Source of the DNA: SAR202 cluster bacterium
GTDB taxonomy: Bacteria > Chloroflexota > Dehalococcoidia > UBA3495
NCBI GenBank assembly: GCA_009392075.1
Contig: VFHG01000155.1
Span: forward strand, 1-15,084
Direction: 5' to 3'
DNA length: 15,084 bases
Under the pieces are notes generated by a model that had not been told where the DNA came from, searched no databases, and saw only the letters and a program-made list of their open reading frames with translations. Position 1 is the first letter of the stretch; each line of letters opens with the position of its first letter. A program made the translations under genes and the position numbers. Shown here piece by piece: positions 7,459-13,765 of the stretch.

Positions 7459-9174
7459 CTAAGTTTGGCCGGCCCGCCAGGCGCCGGCCCGCCAGTCGTC
7501 GGGGCTGGGGCCCGGATCTATCAGGACGTCGATCACCGCCGGTCTACCGGAGGCTTGGGCAACGCGCAGGGCGTCGGGCAGGTCCTTGGAGTCGTTGATC
7601 TGGGTCCCCCAGGCGCCCATGCCCTCGGCCACGGTTGCGTTGTTGGTCGGATAGAACTCGGAGGCGATCTTGTGGCCCTCAGGTTGGTGGTCGTTGACCA
7701 TGCCTAGCGAGTTGTTGTTGAACACCACACAGATGATGGGCAGGTCATATTGCACGGCCGTCGAGATGGCGTTCACGGTCATCATGTAACCGCCATCACC
7801 GGTCACCGCTACGACTGGCTGGTCGGGGTAGACCAGCTTCAGGCCCACCGCGGCAGGCAACGCCCAACCCATGCCTGCGGTGCCGCCGGGGCTGTAGAAG
7901 GTGTTTGCCTGCTGCGCCCGGTAGAGGTGGGCCATCCAGGTGCGGTTGTTGCCGGCGTCCAACGTATAGATGGTGGACGGGCCCATGGTCGCCTGCAGTT
8001 GGGCGATGAGCCGCTGGGGCTTCACCGGCGAGCTGTCTTCGTGCATGTCCGGATAGTCGTGGTAGCCCCCAGTGTCGCGGCGGCCAGGCATGCTGTCAGT
8101 CCATTCTTTCCGTCCGGAGTTGTCTGGAGCAGTGGTTTTTGATGCCTCGACCAATTGTTCCAGGATGGCTTTGGCGTCTCCGATCAGGCCTAATTCCACC
8201 GGGAAAGACCAAGCGGCGTTGCGCTCGTCGATGTCGATCTGGATGATGCGCTGGCGAACGGGATTGAAGATGTCGGGACGCTCGCCGACGGTTTCCTGGG
8301 AGCGCAGAAGCGCGCCAATAACGAGAACGGTGTCGGCATCGCCCACCGCCTTGTTGGCCGTTTCCTGGCCGTAAGTGCCGACCATGCCTAAGGCCAGCGG
8401 GTGGTCTTCGGAGATGGCGCTCTTGCCCTTGTAACTGGTAGCGACGGGAATGCCCCATTTCTCGGCCAGTTCCTGTAGTTGGGTGTGGGCTCGGGCAACA
8501 TGCACTCCGTTGCCGGCGATGATCACCGGCTTGCGGGACTCGCTCAGTATCTGAATCGCCCGCTGGATGTCCACCGGCGCGCTGGCCGGCTTGGCGGTGT
8601 TCAGGAACCCGGCGGCGTTGTGGACAAAGGGCGGGGACTCCACGTCCACCTGCCCACCGATGGCCGCCGAGCGCATCAGCACGGTAGTGGGGCCGGGGCG
8701 GCCGCTGACCGCGTGTTTAATGGCCATCTGCGTGCCTAGAACAGCTTCTTTGGGGCTGGTGGCTAATGTCGTGTATTTGGTCATCGACTTAAATATGGAC
8801 TGGAGGTCGATGCTGCCGTATTCTCCGGCGCCCGACTGGTTGGCGGGACGCTGGGCCGCGCCGCCGTCGGAGGTGTCGGTGATCACCAGCATTGGGGAAC
8901 TGCTGAGCATGGCCTCCATGATGCCGAAGGTCGCGTTGGAGCCCATGAACAGTCCCTGGCCCATGATTGCTGCCGGTTTCCCGGCGGCGCGTCCGTAGGC
9001 GTCGGCCATGATGGCGGCTACCTGTTCGTGGCGCACCAAGATCGTCTTGATACGGTCCTGTTTGGTCTCAAGGATCTGGAAGATCTGCCCGGTGCCGCCT
9101 CCGGGGATGCCGAAGACGTATTCGATACCGGCTTCCTCTAGAGTCTGGACGATCATCTCACTGGCTGATGGCAT
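7459..9174 (-). CDS. Thiamine pyrophosphate-dependent enzyme (acetolactate synthase-like)
   Basis: 571-residue member of the acetohydroxyacid synthase / pyruvate-decarboxylase-type TPP superfamily, with the standard three domains. The N-terminal Pyr domain carries the cofactor-activating Glu50 in LVRHEQVAA. A central domain (~200-340) follows, and then the PP domain with GDGG at 459-462 through NNN at 486-488, which binds Mg-diphosphate. The central segment GALLRSQETVGERPDIF does not show the usual AHAS FAD-site pattern, so FAD binding and true acetolactate synthase activity are doubtful. The C-terminus SPDDWRAGAW shares a PDDW motif with the divergent TPP gene at 9468-11153. The ATG at 9172-9174 has AAGGA 7 nt upstream. 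It is the first gene of an operon with the SDR gene, read from a promoter at 9246-9274. It probably decarboxylates or ligates a 2-oxo acid; the substrate is not determined. Confidence 0.93.
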   Translation of the reverse strand: MPSASEMIVQTLEEAGIEYVFGIPGGGTGQIFQILETKQDRIKTILVRHEQVAAIMADAYGRAAGKPAAIMGQGLFMGSNATFGIMEAMLSSSPMLVITDTSDGGAAQRPANQSGAGEYGSIDLQSIFKSMTKYTTLATSPKEAVLGTQMAIKHAVSGRPGPTTVLMRSAAIGGQVDVESPPFVHNAAGFLNTAKPASAPVDIQRAIQILSESRKPVIIAGNGVHVARAHTQLQELAEKWGIPVATSYKGKSAISEDHPLALGMVGTYGQETANKAVGDADTVLVIGALLRSQETVGERPDIFNPVRQRIIQIDIDERNAAWSFPVELGLIGDAKAILEQLVEASKTTAPDNSGRKEWTDSMPGRRDTGGYHDYPDMHEDSSPVKPQRLIAQLQATMGPSTIYTLDAGNNRTWMAHLYRAQQANTFYSPGGTAGMGWALPAAVGLKLVYPDQPVVAVTGDGGYMMTVNAISTAVQYDLPIICVVFNNNSLGMVNDHQPEGHKIASEFYPTNNATVAEGMGAWGTQINDSKDLPDALRVAQASGRPAVIDVLIDPGPSPDDWRAGAWRAGQT

Positions 9175-9245
9175 TTTTTAATCCTTGGGTTTGTTAAATG
9201 AAGGGCTTAGGGTTTGGGCAATCGCGCCCGGCAATTCGTGTGGGG

Positions 9246-9274
9246 ATGATACCCTTCGCCCATATTGTGGTCAA
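9246..9274 (-). promoter_or_regulatory. Sigma-70-like promoter of the TPP/SDR operon
   Basis: On the minus strand TTGACC (9269-9274) is followed by exactly 17 bp and TATCAT (9246-9251), each 5 of 6 to consensus. Transcription would begin near 9239, leaving a leader of about 65 nt before the ATG at 9174. The boxes are identical to those of the divergent promoter at 9339-9367. Confidence 0.7.
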
Positions 9275-9338
9275 GAAATCTTCAATACGCCTGGCTTGCG
9301 CTTGCGATTGGGTATCCTACGAAACTCCGTTGCGCCGG

Positions 9339-9367
9339 TTGACCCACGTAGGGCGCGGGCGTATCAT
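9339..9367 (+). promoter_or_regulatory. Sigma-70-like promoter of the TPP/acetamidase operon
   Basis: TTGACC (9339-9344), a 17-bp spacer and TATCAT (9362-9367), each 5 of 6 to consensus. The start point would be near 9374 and the leader about 93 nt. The -10 and the next three bases (TATCATCCC) match the minus-strand promoter exactly, giving a perfect 10-bp inverted repeat (9243-9252 against 9361-9370). Confidence 0.7.
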
Positions 9368-9467
9368 CCCTCCAACCTGAGGCGGCCCAGGCACGATTTT
9401 TTCCTTGGGTAACCTCAGCGGGCCGACGAACCAAACGGCCCGAACCGATCAGATAGAGAGAAGAATC

Positions 9468-11153
9468 ATGCGTGCTGCCGATGCCATCGTTCGCGCCCTA
9501 GAAAAAGAGGGAGTGGAGTACATCGCCGGGTTTCAGGGAGGCGGCCTCAACCCCCTTTGGACCGGCCTCAGAAACTCAGAAACCATCAAGGTTTTTGCCG
9601 CTAGGAATGAAAGACTGGGCGTGGAGATCGCCGACGGTTACGCCCGCGCCACCGGCAAGGTTGGCGTGGCGATGACCGGCACCGGCCCAGGCGCCACCAA
9701 CACCCTGACCGGCATTGCCGGCGCATTTGCCGACAACATACCGGTCCTCCTATTGATGGGACAGGTCCCGCTGGCCCAACTGGGCAAAGAGGTGCAGCAA
9801 GAGGTCTCTGCCGACATCTTTGACACCCTGGTCAAGTGGCGGGGCACCATGGCCAAGCCGGAAGACATACCGTCCATCATGCGGCGCGCCTTCACTGCCC
9901 TGCGCTCGGGCTCGCCCGGCCCAGTCGTGCTGGAGATGCCTCAGGATGTCCTGATGACTGAAGTGCCTGACGGTTCACTGGAATACGAACCTGTCGGCTC
10001 CGGACGGAAGTCCGCCCCCAACCCTGATGAAGTAGCCCAGGCTGCCGATCTGCTGGTCAACGCCGAGATGCCGGTCTTGAACCTGGGCGGCGGAGTTTTA
10101 TCCGCCGAGGCCTGGGACGAGGCTAAAGAACTGGCTGAATTGCTGTCGATGCCGGTGGCTACCACTTTGGTGGCCAAGGGCGTCTTTCCCGAAAATCATC
10201 CTCTCTCCATGGGCATGGGTTGCTATCCCCGCAGCCGCTACGCCAGCGGGGCCGCGATGCACATGAACCGGAAGGCCGACGTGGTATTGGCAGTGGGCAA
10301 CTCCTACCGGCTGCCCAACGGCACCGATGGACGCCCCATACCTGAGGGCGTGAGCCTGATTCATGTGAATGCCGACGAGCATGACCTGAATAAGCAGTAC
10401 CAAGCCGATGTGCCCATACTGGCTGACGCCAAGCTGGCGCTTAGCGCGATTCTGGAGGCGGTGAAAGAGCGAGTCGGACCGGGCAAAGGCGGCCTTAAAG
10501 AGGAAGTGGTGGCCGAGATCAAGCAGGCTAAGGACAAGCAAGCCAGCGAATGGGCCGATGTCGTCAACGACACATCGTCGCCCACCAACGGCTACCGTGT
10601 GGTCCATGAACTGGCCAAACTCATCGACCCCGACAAGACCATCGCCCTCCACGACGCCGGCGGCAGCCGCGGCTACATGTCGCCCTTCTGGGAGGCCACA
10701 AAACCCCGCAGCTACCTGGGCATGGGCGGAATGGCCGCCATGGGCTGGTCACTGGGCGGGGCCATCGGCGCCAAGCTGGGCCGACCCGACGATTTGGTGG
10801 TCCACCTGCTGGGTGACGCTTCCTTTGGAATGGTTGGAATGGAGCTGGAAACCGCCGTGCGAATGGGCATATCCACGCTCACGATAGTCGTAAACAACGA
10901 GGGCACGGGCGGAGGCCTGATGGGCATGGACAGCCCCAGCGGTCCGCCGCCGGATATGGCCAAGCTCACCGGTGACTGGAGCCTGGTGGCCAAGGGCCTA
11001 GGCGCCTACTCAGAGCGGGTGGAAGACCCGGCTGAGGTTGGTCCGGCCCTGCAACGGGCCATCACCGCTACCAAGAACGGCCAGGCCGCATTGGTGGAGA
11101 TCATGATCAAGCCCATGGCCACTCCCAACACCCCCGATGATTGGTCGATTTAA
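9468..11153 (+). CDS. Thiamine pyrophosphate-dependent enzyme (second, divergent paralogue)
   Basis: 561-residue TPP enzyme of the acetolactate synthase / oxalyl-CoA decarboxylase-like superfamily. From the chosen start MRAADAIVRALEKEG, the activating Glu48 lies in AARNERLGVEIADGYAR, and the PP-domain motif runs from GDAS at 449-452 to NNE at 477-479. GDASFGMVGMELET resembles the oxalyl-CoA-decarboxylase style of this motif more than the GDGG style of the neighbour, but that alone does not set the substrate. The C-terminus ends TPNTPDDWSI, sharing PDDW with the minus-strand TPP enzyme. The ATG at 9468 is chosen over a TTG at 9405 because family members start near this M-x-A-A-D-A segment, AGAGAAG precedes it, and the upstream 21 codons are Arg/Thr/Gln-rich without family character. 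It is followed 70 bp downstream by an acetamidase-like gene, likely as an operon. Confidence 0.93.
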   Translation: MRAADAIVRALEKEGVEYIAGFQGGGLNPLWTGLRNSETIKVFAARNERLGVEIADGYARATGKVGVAMTGTGPGATNTLTGIAGAFADNIPVLLLMGQVPLAQLGKEVQQEVSADIFDTLVKWRGTMAKPEDIPSIMRRAFTALRSGSPGPVVLEMPQDVLMTEVPDGSLEYEPVGSGRKSAPNPDEVAQAADLLVNAEMPVLNLGGGVLSAEAWDEAKELAELLSMPVATTLVAKGVFPENHPLSMGMGCYPRSRYASGAAMHMNRKADVVLAVGNSYRLPNGTDGRPIPEGVSLIHVNADEHDLNKQYQADVPILADAKLALSAILEAVKERVGPGKGGLKEEVVAEIKQAKDKQASEWADVVNDTSSPTNGYRVVHELAKLIDPDKTIALHDAGGSRGYMSPFWEATKPRSYLGMGGMAAMGWSLGGAIGAKLGRPDDLVVHLLGDASFGMVGMELETAVRMGISTLTIVVNNEGTGGGLMGMDSPSGPPPDMAKLTGDWSLVAKGLGAYSERVEDPAEVGPALQRAITATKNGQAALVEIMIKPMATPNTPDDWSI

Positions 11154-11208
11154 AGCTATCAGCTATCAGTAGTCAGTGTTCAGCCTCTGGAATCTGACGG
11201 CTGATAGC
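11154..11208. repeat. Degenerate heptamer repeat with inverted end in intergenic gap
   Basis: Immediately after the TPP stop codon, five 7-bp units with consensus AGCTATC run from 11154 to 11188, the first two exact and the later ones decaying. GCTATCAGC at 11155-11163 is matched by its exact reverse complement GCTGATAGC at 11200-11208, so the RNA could form a 9-bp stem with a 36-nt loop between the TPP and acetamidase genes. There is no T-tract, so it is not a standard terminator; it may modulate readthrough or mRNA stability. Confidence 0.55.
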
Positions 11209-11223
11209 GCGTTTGGAGATTCG

Positions 11224-12330
11224 ATGAAAAGCGTTGAGATTGACCGGAGCAAGCGTCTGAAGGACGACCCGGGTAAGGGCCACAACCGGTGGCACCCTGA
11301 TATCACGCCGATATTAGAAGTTGATACCGGCGAAGAAGTTTCGCTGGAGACCAGGGACGCATCCGACGGTCAGATGAACGCCAACGTGACGGTCGACGAC
11401 TTCGACGGGTTCGCTGGAAAGGTGGGACACCCGCTGACCGGACCGGTTTACATAACAGGGGCCGAGCCAGGCGACCTATTAGAGATAGAGTACGTCGATA
11501 TCATCCCCCAGTCCTACGGCTGGACCCGCAACCGGCCCGGCGCTGGGTTCCTACGCGACCTGTTTCCAGACCCCTTCGTGGCCCACTGGGAGATGAAGGA
11601 CGGTTGGGCGACATCCAAGGAGTTGCCAGGCGTGAGGATACCCAATGGCTCTTTCATGGGAACCGCCGGGATCGCGCCGTCTAGAGCCCAATTAGAGAAG
11701 TGGACCGAGCGCGAGGCCGACCTGGTCCGGCGCGGTGGAATAGCCTTTCCCCCCGATGCGGAAGACGCAGTCCCTGAAGGCGTCATCGCCACCGAAGGAC
11801 TCCGCACCATCCCGCCCCGGGAGAACTGCGGCAACGTGGACGCAAAGCAACTGACCAAGGGATCCCGGTTACTGATACCGGTGAACGTGCCGGGCGCGCT
11901 CTATTCCGCCGGCGACGGTCATTTTGCCCAAGGGGACTCGGAATGTTGCATCACGGCCATTGAGATGGGGGCCACGGCGGTGGTCAAATTCCATCTACAG
12001 AAGGGAGAGGCAGCCCGGAATAACATAATCTTTCCCCGGTTCGCCCACCCTGGTTATTTCATTGCGCCGGAATGGGCGGTGCCCCGGAACTTCATCGCCA
12101 CCATGGGGATGCCGATCCGGGAGGACGGCACCCAGGAGGGCGAGGACCTGACGCTGGCGGCCCGGAACGCTTTGGTCCAGATGATCGATCTGCTCCAAGA
12201 ACGCGGTTGGACCAAGGAACAGGCTTACGTCATCTGCAGCGTGGCGGTGGACCTCAAGATCAGTAACGTCGTGGACTTGCCCAATGTGACGGTATCGGCG
12301 TTTTTGCCCGAGGATATCTTCCAAGGATAG
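11224..12330 (+). CDS. Acetamidase/formamidase-family hydrolase
   Basis: 368-residue protein of the FmdA/AmdA family (PF03069), metal-dependent hydrolases that release ammonia from small amides; many members have unknown substrates. Visible landmarks include an N-terminal NRWHPDITPILEV segment (21-33), LTGPVYITGAEPGD at 71-84, GNVDAKQL at 203-210 and the diagnostic YSAGDGHFAQGDSE at 227-240. Its His233, Asp238 and Glu240 are likely metal-site or active-site residues. The C-terminal part contains ICSVAVDLKISNVVD at 337-351, typical of the family. The ATG at 11224 has GGAG 5 nt upstream; an in-frame start 48 bp earlier lies in the repeat tract and lacks family similarity, so it is rejected. It is cytoplasmic and follows the TPP gene, probably co-transcribed. 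Whether its substrate is an amide linked to the TPP product is unknown. Confidence 0.94.
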   Translation: MKSVEIDRSKRLKDDPGKGHNRWHPDITPILEVDTGEEVSLETRDASDGQMNANVTVDDFDGFAGKVGHPLTGPVYITGAEPGDLLEIEYVDIIPQSYGWTRNRPGAGFLRDLFPDPFVAHWEMKDGWATSKELPGVRIPNGSFMGTAGIAPSRAQLEKWTEREADLVRRGGIAFPPDAEDAVPEGVIATEGLRTIPPRENCGNVDAKQLTKGSRLLIPVNVPGALYSAGDGHFAQGDSECCITAIEMGATAVVKFHLQKGEAARNNIIFPRFAHPGYFIAPEWAVPRNFIATMGMPIREDGTQEGEDLTLAARNALVQMIDLLQERGWTKEQAYVICSVAVDLKISNVVDLPNVTVSAFLPEDIFQG

Positions 12331-12470
12331 GGACAGAGCCGGTTTGCGGGCCGATTCGGGGCTAGGACGGTCTCTGGAACAGGTGGATACAGAAAGACGG
12401 TCTTAAACGGGCCTAGACGACACCGTATTTTCTGAGTTGATCTGGCGATGAGAGGGAGGCCTGTAAGGAA

Positions 12471-12508
12471 GATAAAAGAAAAGGCCCCGCGGATCACTGC
12501 GGAGCCCT
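12471..12508 (-). terminator. Intrinsic terminator of the HTH gene
   Basis: Read on the minus strand, a 10-bp GC-rich stem (AGGGCTCCGC at 12499-12508 with GCGGGGCCTT at 12481-12490, two G-U pairs) encloses an 8-nt loop. It is followed directly by TTCTTTTATC. It sits 43 bp after the HTH stop codon. In the plus direction the stem is followed only by a short CCTTTC run, so termination of the acetamidase transcript here would be weak at best. Confidence 0.75.
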
Positions 12509-12551
12509 TTCAACAATCGCTTCGCTTTCAGGTACGTAAGGAGATAAGGGG

Positions 12552-12776
12552 TTAGCTGATTCGCTTGACCTCTAGAGTCTCGCCAGGAGCCAAGGCAACT
12601 CGGCGTACATTTATACCCAATTTAAGCAGCCAGTAGCCGAGAGTGGCTTTGCTGACGCCCAGTTCCTCGGCAGTGGCCGAAAGACCGACCTCGTTGACCT
12701 TCTCGGGCAACAGGCGTTCAAGGGGCCGTGAAAATTCTTTCTCTACGCGCTGCATCAGTTTCGTCTTTCTAGCCAT
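12552..12776 (-). CDS. Small helix-turn-helix protein (74 aa)
   Basis: A 74-residue basic protein beginning MARKTKLMQRVEKE. Residues ~33-55 form a helix-turn-helix: SATAEELG (33-40), the turn VS, and a recognition helix KATLGYWLLKLGI (43-55). A short C-terminal tail VRRVALAPGETLEVKR is probably a beta-hairpin. It is likely a DNA-binding regulator; no effector domain is present. The start is set at 12776 because GGAGG lies 5 nt upstream (12782-12786). An ATG eight codons earlier (12800) has no Shine-Dalgarno. The gene has its own promoter, a 5'-end hairpin and an intrinsic terminator, so it is a single-gene unit divergent from the DedA gene. A 14-bp palindrome upstream could be its operator (inference). 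Its target is unknown. Confidence 0.75.
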   Translation of the reverse strand: MARKTKLMQRVEKEFSRPLERLLPEKVNEVGLSATAEELGVSKATLGYWLLKLGINVRRVALAPGETLEVKRIS

Positions 12777-12843
12777 GGTTTCCTCCGTATCATCCTTCAT
12801 TAGTGCTGGTTTATACTGCTACCCGAGCCTTCGGGTTAACGTT

Positions 12844-12872
12844 AGAATAACAGCGCTTTTGATTAATGTCAA
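12844..12872 (-). promoter_or_regulatory. Promoter of the HTH gene with 5'-end hairpin
   Basis: On the minus strand a perfect TTGACA (12867-12872), 17-bp spacer and TATTCT (12844-12849). The start would be near 12837, directly at a hairpin of 6-bp arms ACCCGA/TCGGGT with a 4-nt loop (12821-12836). That hairpin would cap the 5' end of the ~61-nt leader and could stabilise the mRNA. Confidence 0.7.
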
Positions 12873-12886
12873 TTGTTTTTTAAGGT

Positions 12887-12900
12887 TTAATTTAAATTAA
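12887..12900. promoter_or_regulatory. Perfect 14-bp palindrome, possible operator
   Basis: TTAATTTAAATTAA is its own reverse complement. It lies in the AT-rich divergent region, 14 bp upstream of the -35 box of the HTH gene and about 95 bp before the DedA start, where a dimeric regulator could act on both genes. AT-rich sequence makes chance palindromes more likely, so function is unproven. No clear -35/-10 pair for DedA is resolved in this tract. Confidence 0.35.
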
Positions 12901-12958
12901 TATAAGAAAAGAGTAGAACATAATTCCTTTGGACACACACATAAGTTTAGCAGCCTCC

Positions 12959-12994
12959 GGCCCGATAATGGGCCTCTCTAAAGGCTTTTAGAGA
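12959..12994 (+). promoter_or_regulatory. Two abutting hairpins directly upstream of the DedA start
   Basis: Hairpin 1: GGCCC (12959-12963), loop GATAAT, GGGCC (12970-12974). Hairpin 2 follows with no gap: TCTCTAAA (12975-12982), loop GGCT, TTTAGAGA (12987-12994), a perfect 8-bp stem. One base later is the ATG at 12996. The only Shine-Dalgarno-like bases (AAAGG, 12980-12984) are partly inside hairpin 2, so its folding would be expected to limit translation initiation. Confidence 0.5.
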
Positions 12995-12995
12995 C

Positions 12996-13634
12996 ATGTT
13001 AGGCATAGAAAACTGGTTCTTGGAGATTATCACCAACGTCTATGACGCCATGGGATGGCCCGGGGTGGTCTTCCTGATGGGCGTGGAAAGCGCCGCCATT
13101 CCATTTCCCAGTGAGCTGATCATGCCCTTAGCTGGGTGGCTATTGATCGAGGCCAAGGGTGACTCGGCCTGGATGGTATTGCTTGCCGGCTTCTACGGGG
13201 CCCTGGGAAATTTGTTGGGGTCATGGGTGGCATATTGGATCAGCTACAAGGCCGGACGTACCTTATTAGAGAAGTACGGACGATATGTGTTGATAACCCA
13301 GCACGAGGTGGACCGGGCCGAAGAATGGTTCCGGAAATACGGCGAGCTGGCTGTCTTTGCGTCACGCATGCTGCCGGTGGTCCGGACCTTTATCAGTGTC
13401 CCGGCCGGGATCGCCCGAATGAACTTCTGGAGATTCAGCTTCTACACCTTCGTCGGGTCCTATCCCTGGAGCCTGGGGCTGGCCTATGGCGGCTTCAAGC
13501 TTGGGGAGAACTGGGAGGACATGCGGCAGGTCATGCGTCCCTTCGACTTCCCCATTGCAGGCATAATAGCCTTGGCCGTGGCCTGGTTCATCTACCACCG
13601 AATCAAGACCATCCGGAACGAAGACCGGATCTAG
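12996..13634 (+). CDS. DedA-family (VTT/SNARE-associated) membrane protein
   Basis: 212-residue integral membrane protein of the DedA family, the usual size. Members are linked to lipid-carrier or phospholipid flipping and membrane-potential homeostasis (family knowledge). The diagnostic re-entrant motif VESAAIPFPSELIMPLAG is at 30-47, with Glu31 and Glu40. A second segment GNLLGSWVAYWISYKAGR is at 71-88, followed by the basic/amphipathic region LLEKYGRYVLIT. The core motif FASRMLPVVRTFISVPAG at 121-138 includes Arg124, Pro127 and Arg130. Final transmembrane helices lie around 146-166 and 186-200, and the tail is charged (IKTIRNEDRI). The start at 12996 gives full family length, but the ribosome site is weak and buried in a hairpin. 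It stands alone between the divergent HTH gene and the PLP enzyme. Confidence 0.94.
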   Translation: MLGIENWFLEIITNVYDAMGWPGVVFLMGVESAAIPFPSELIMPLAGWLLIEAKGDSAWMVLLAGFYGALGNLLGSWVAYWISYKAGRTLLEKYGRYVLITQHEVDRAEEWFRKYGELAVFASRMLPVVRTFISVPAGIARMNFWRFSFYTFVGSYPWSLGLAYGGFKLGENWEDMRQVMRPFDFPIAGIIALAVAWFIYHRIKTIRNEDRI

Positions 13635-13691
13635 GCTAGTTTCTGGGGCTGGCAAGAGGGCTGCCGAGAGAGCCATTAGGCAAGAGAATCG

Positions 13692-13720
13692 TTGACACGT
13701 TCATATCCGGCCCATAAGCT
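13692..13720 (+). promoter_or_regulatory. Candidate promoter of the dehydratase gene
   Basis: A perfect TTGACA (13692-13697) is followed after 17 bp by TAAGCT (13715-13720), which matches only 3 of 6 bases of the -10 consensus. It lies 45 bp before the ATG of the PLP enzyme. The -35 is strong and the -10 weak. Confidence 0.4.
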
Positions 13721-13765
13721 GGATAGTGCTTTCAAGAGAAGATCCCATTAAAAAGGCGGCATGAT

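Noticed and set aside
7459..9174. Naming the minus-strand TPP enzyme as the IlvB acetolactate synthase
   Set aside because: The FAD-site pattern is not visible, no small subunit gene is adjacent, and the operon partner is an SDR rather than IlvC or IlvN.
9405..9467. N-terminal extension of the plus-strand TPP enzyme from TTG 9405
   Set aside because: The family start pattern begins at the ATG 9468, and the extra 21 residues look like untranslated leader.
13635..13691. Terminator after the DedA gene
   Set aside because: Some GC-rich pairing is possible around 13650-13670, but no T-tract follows it.
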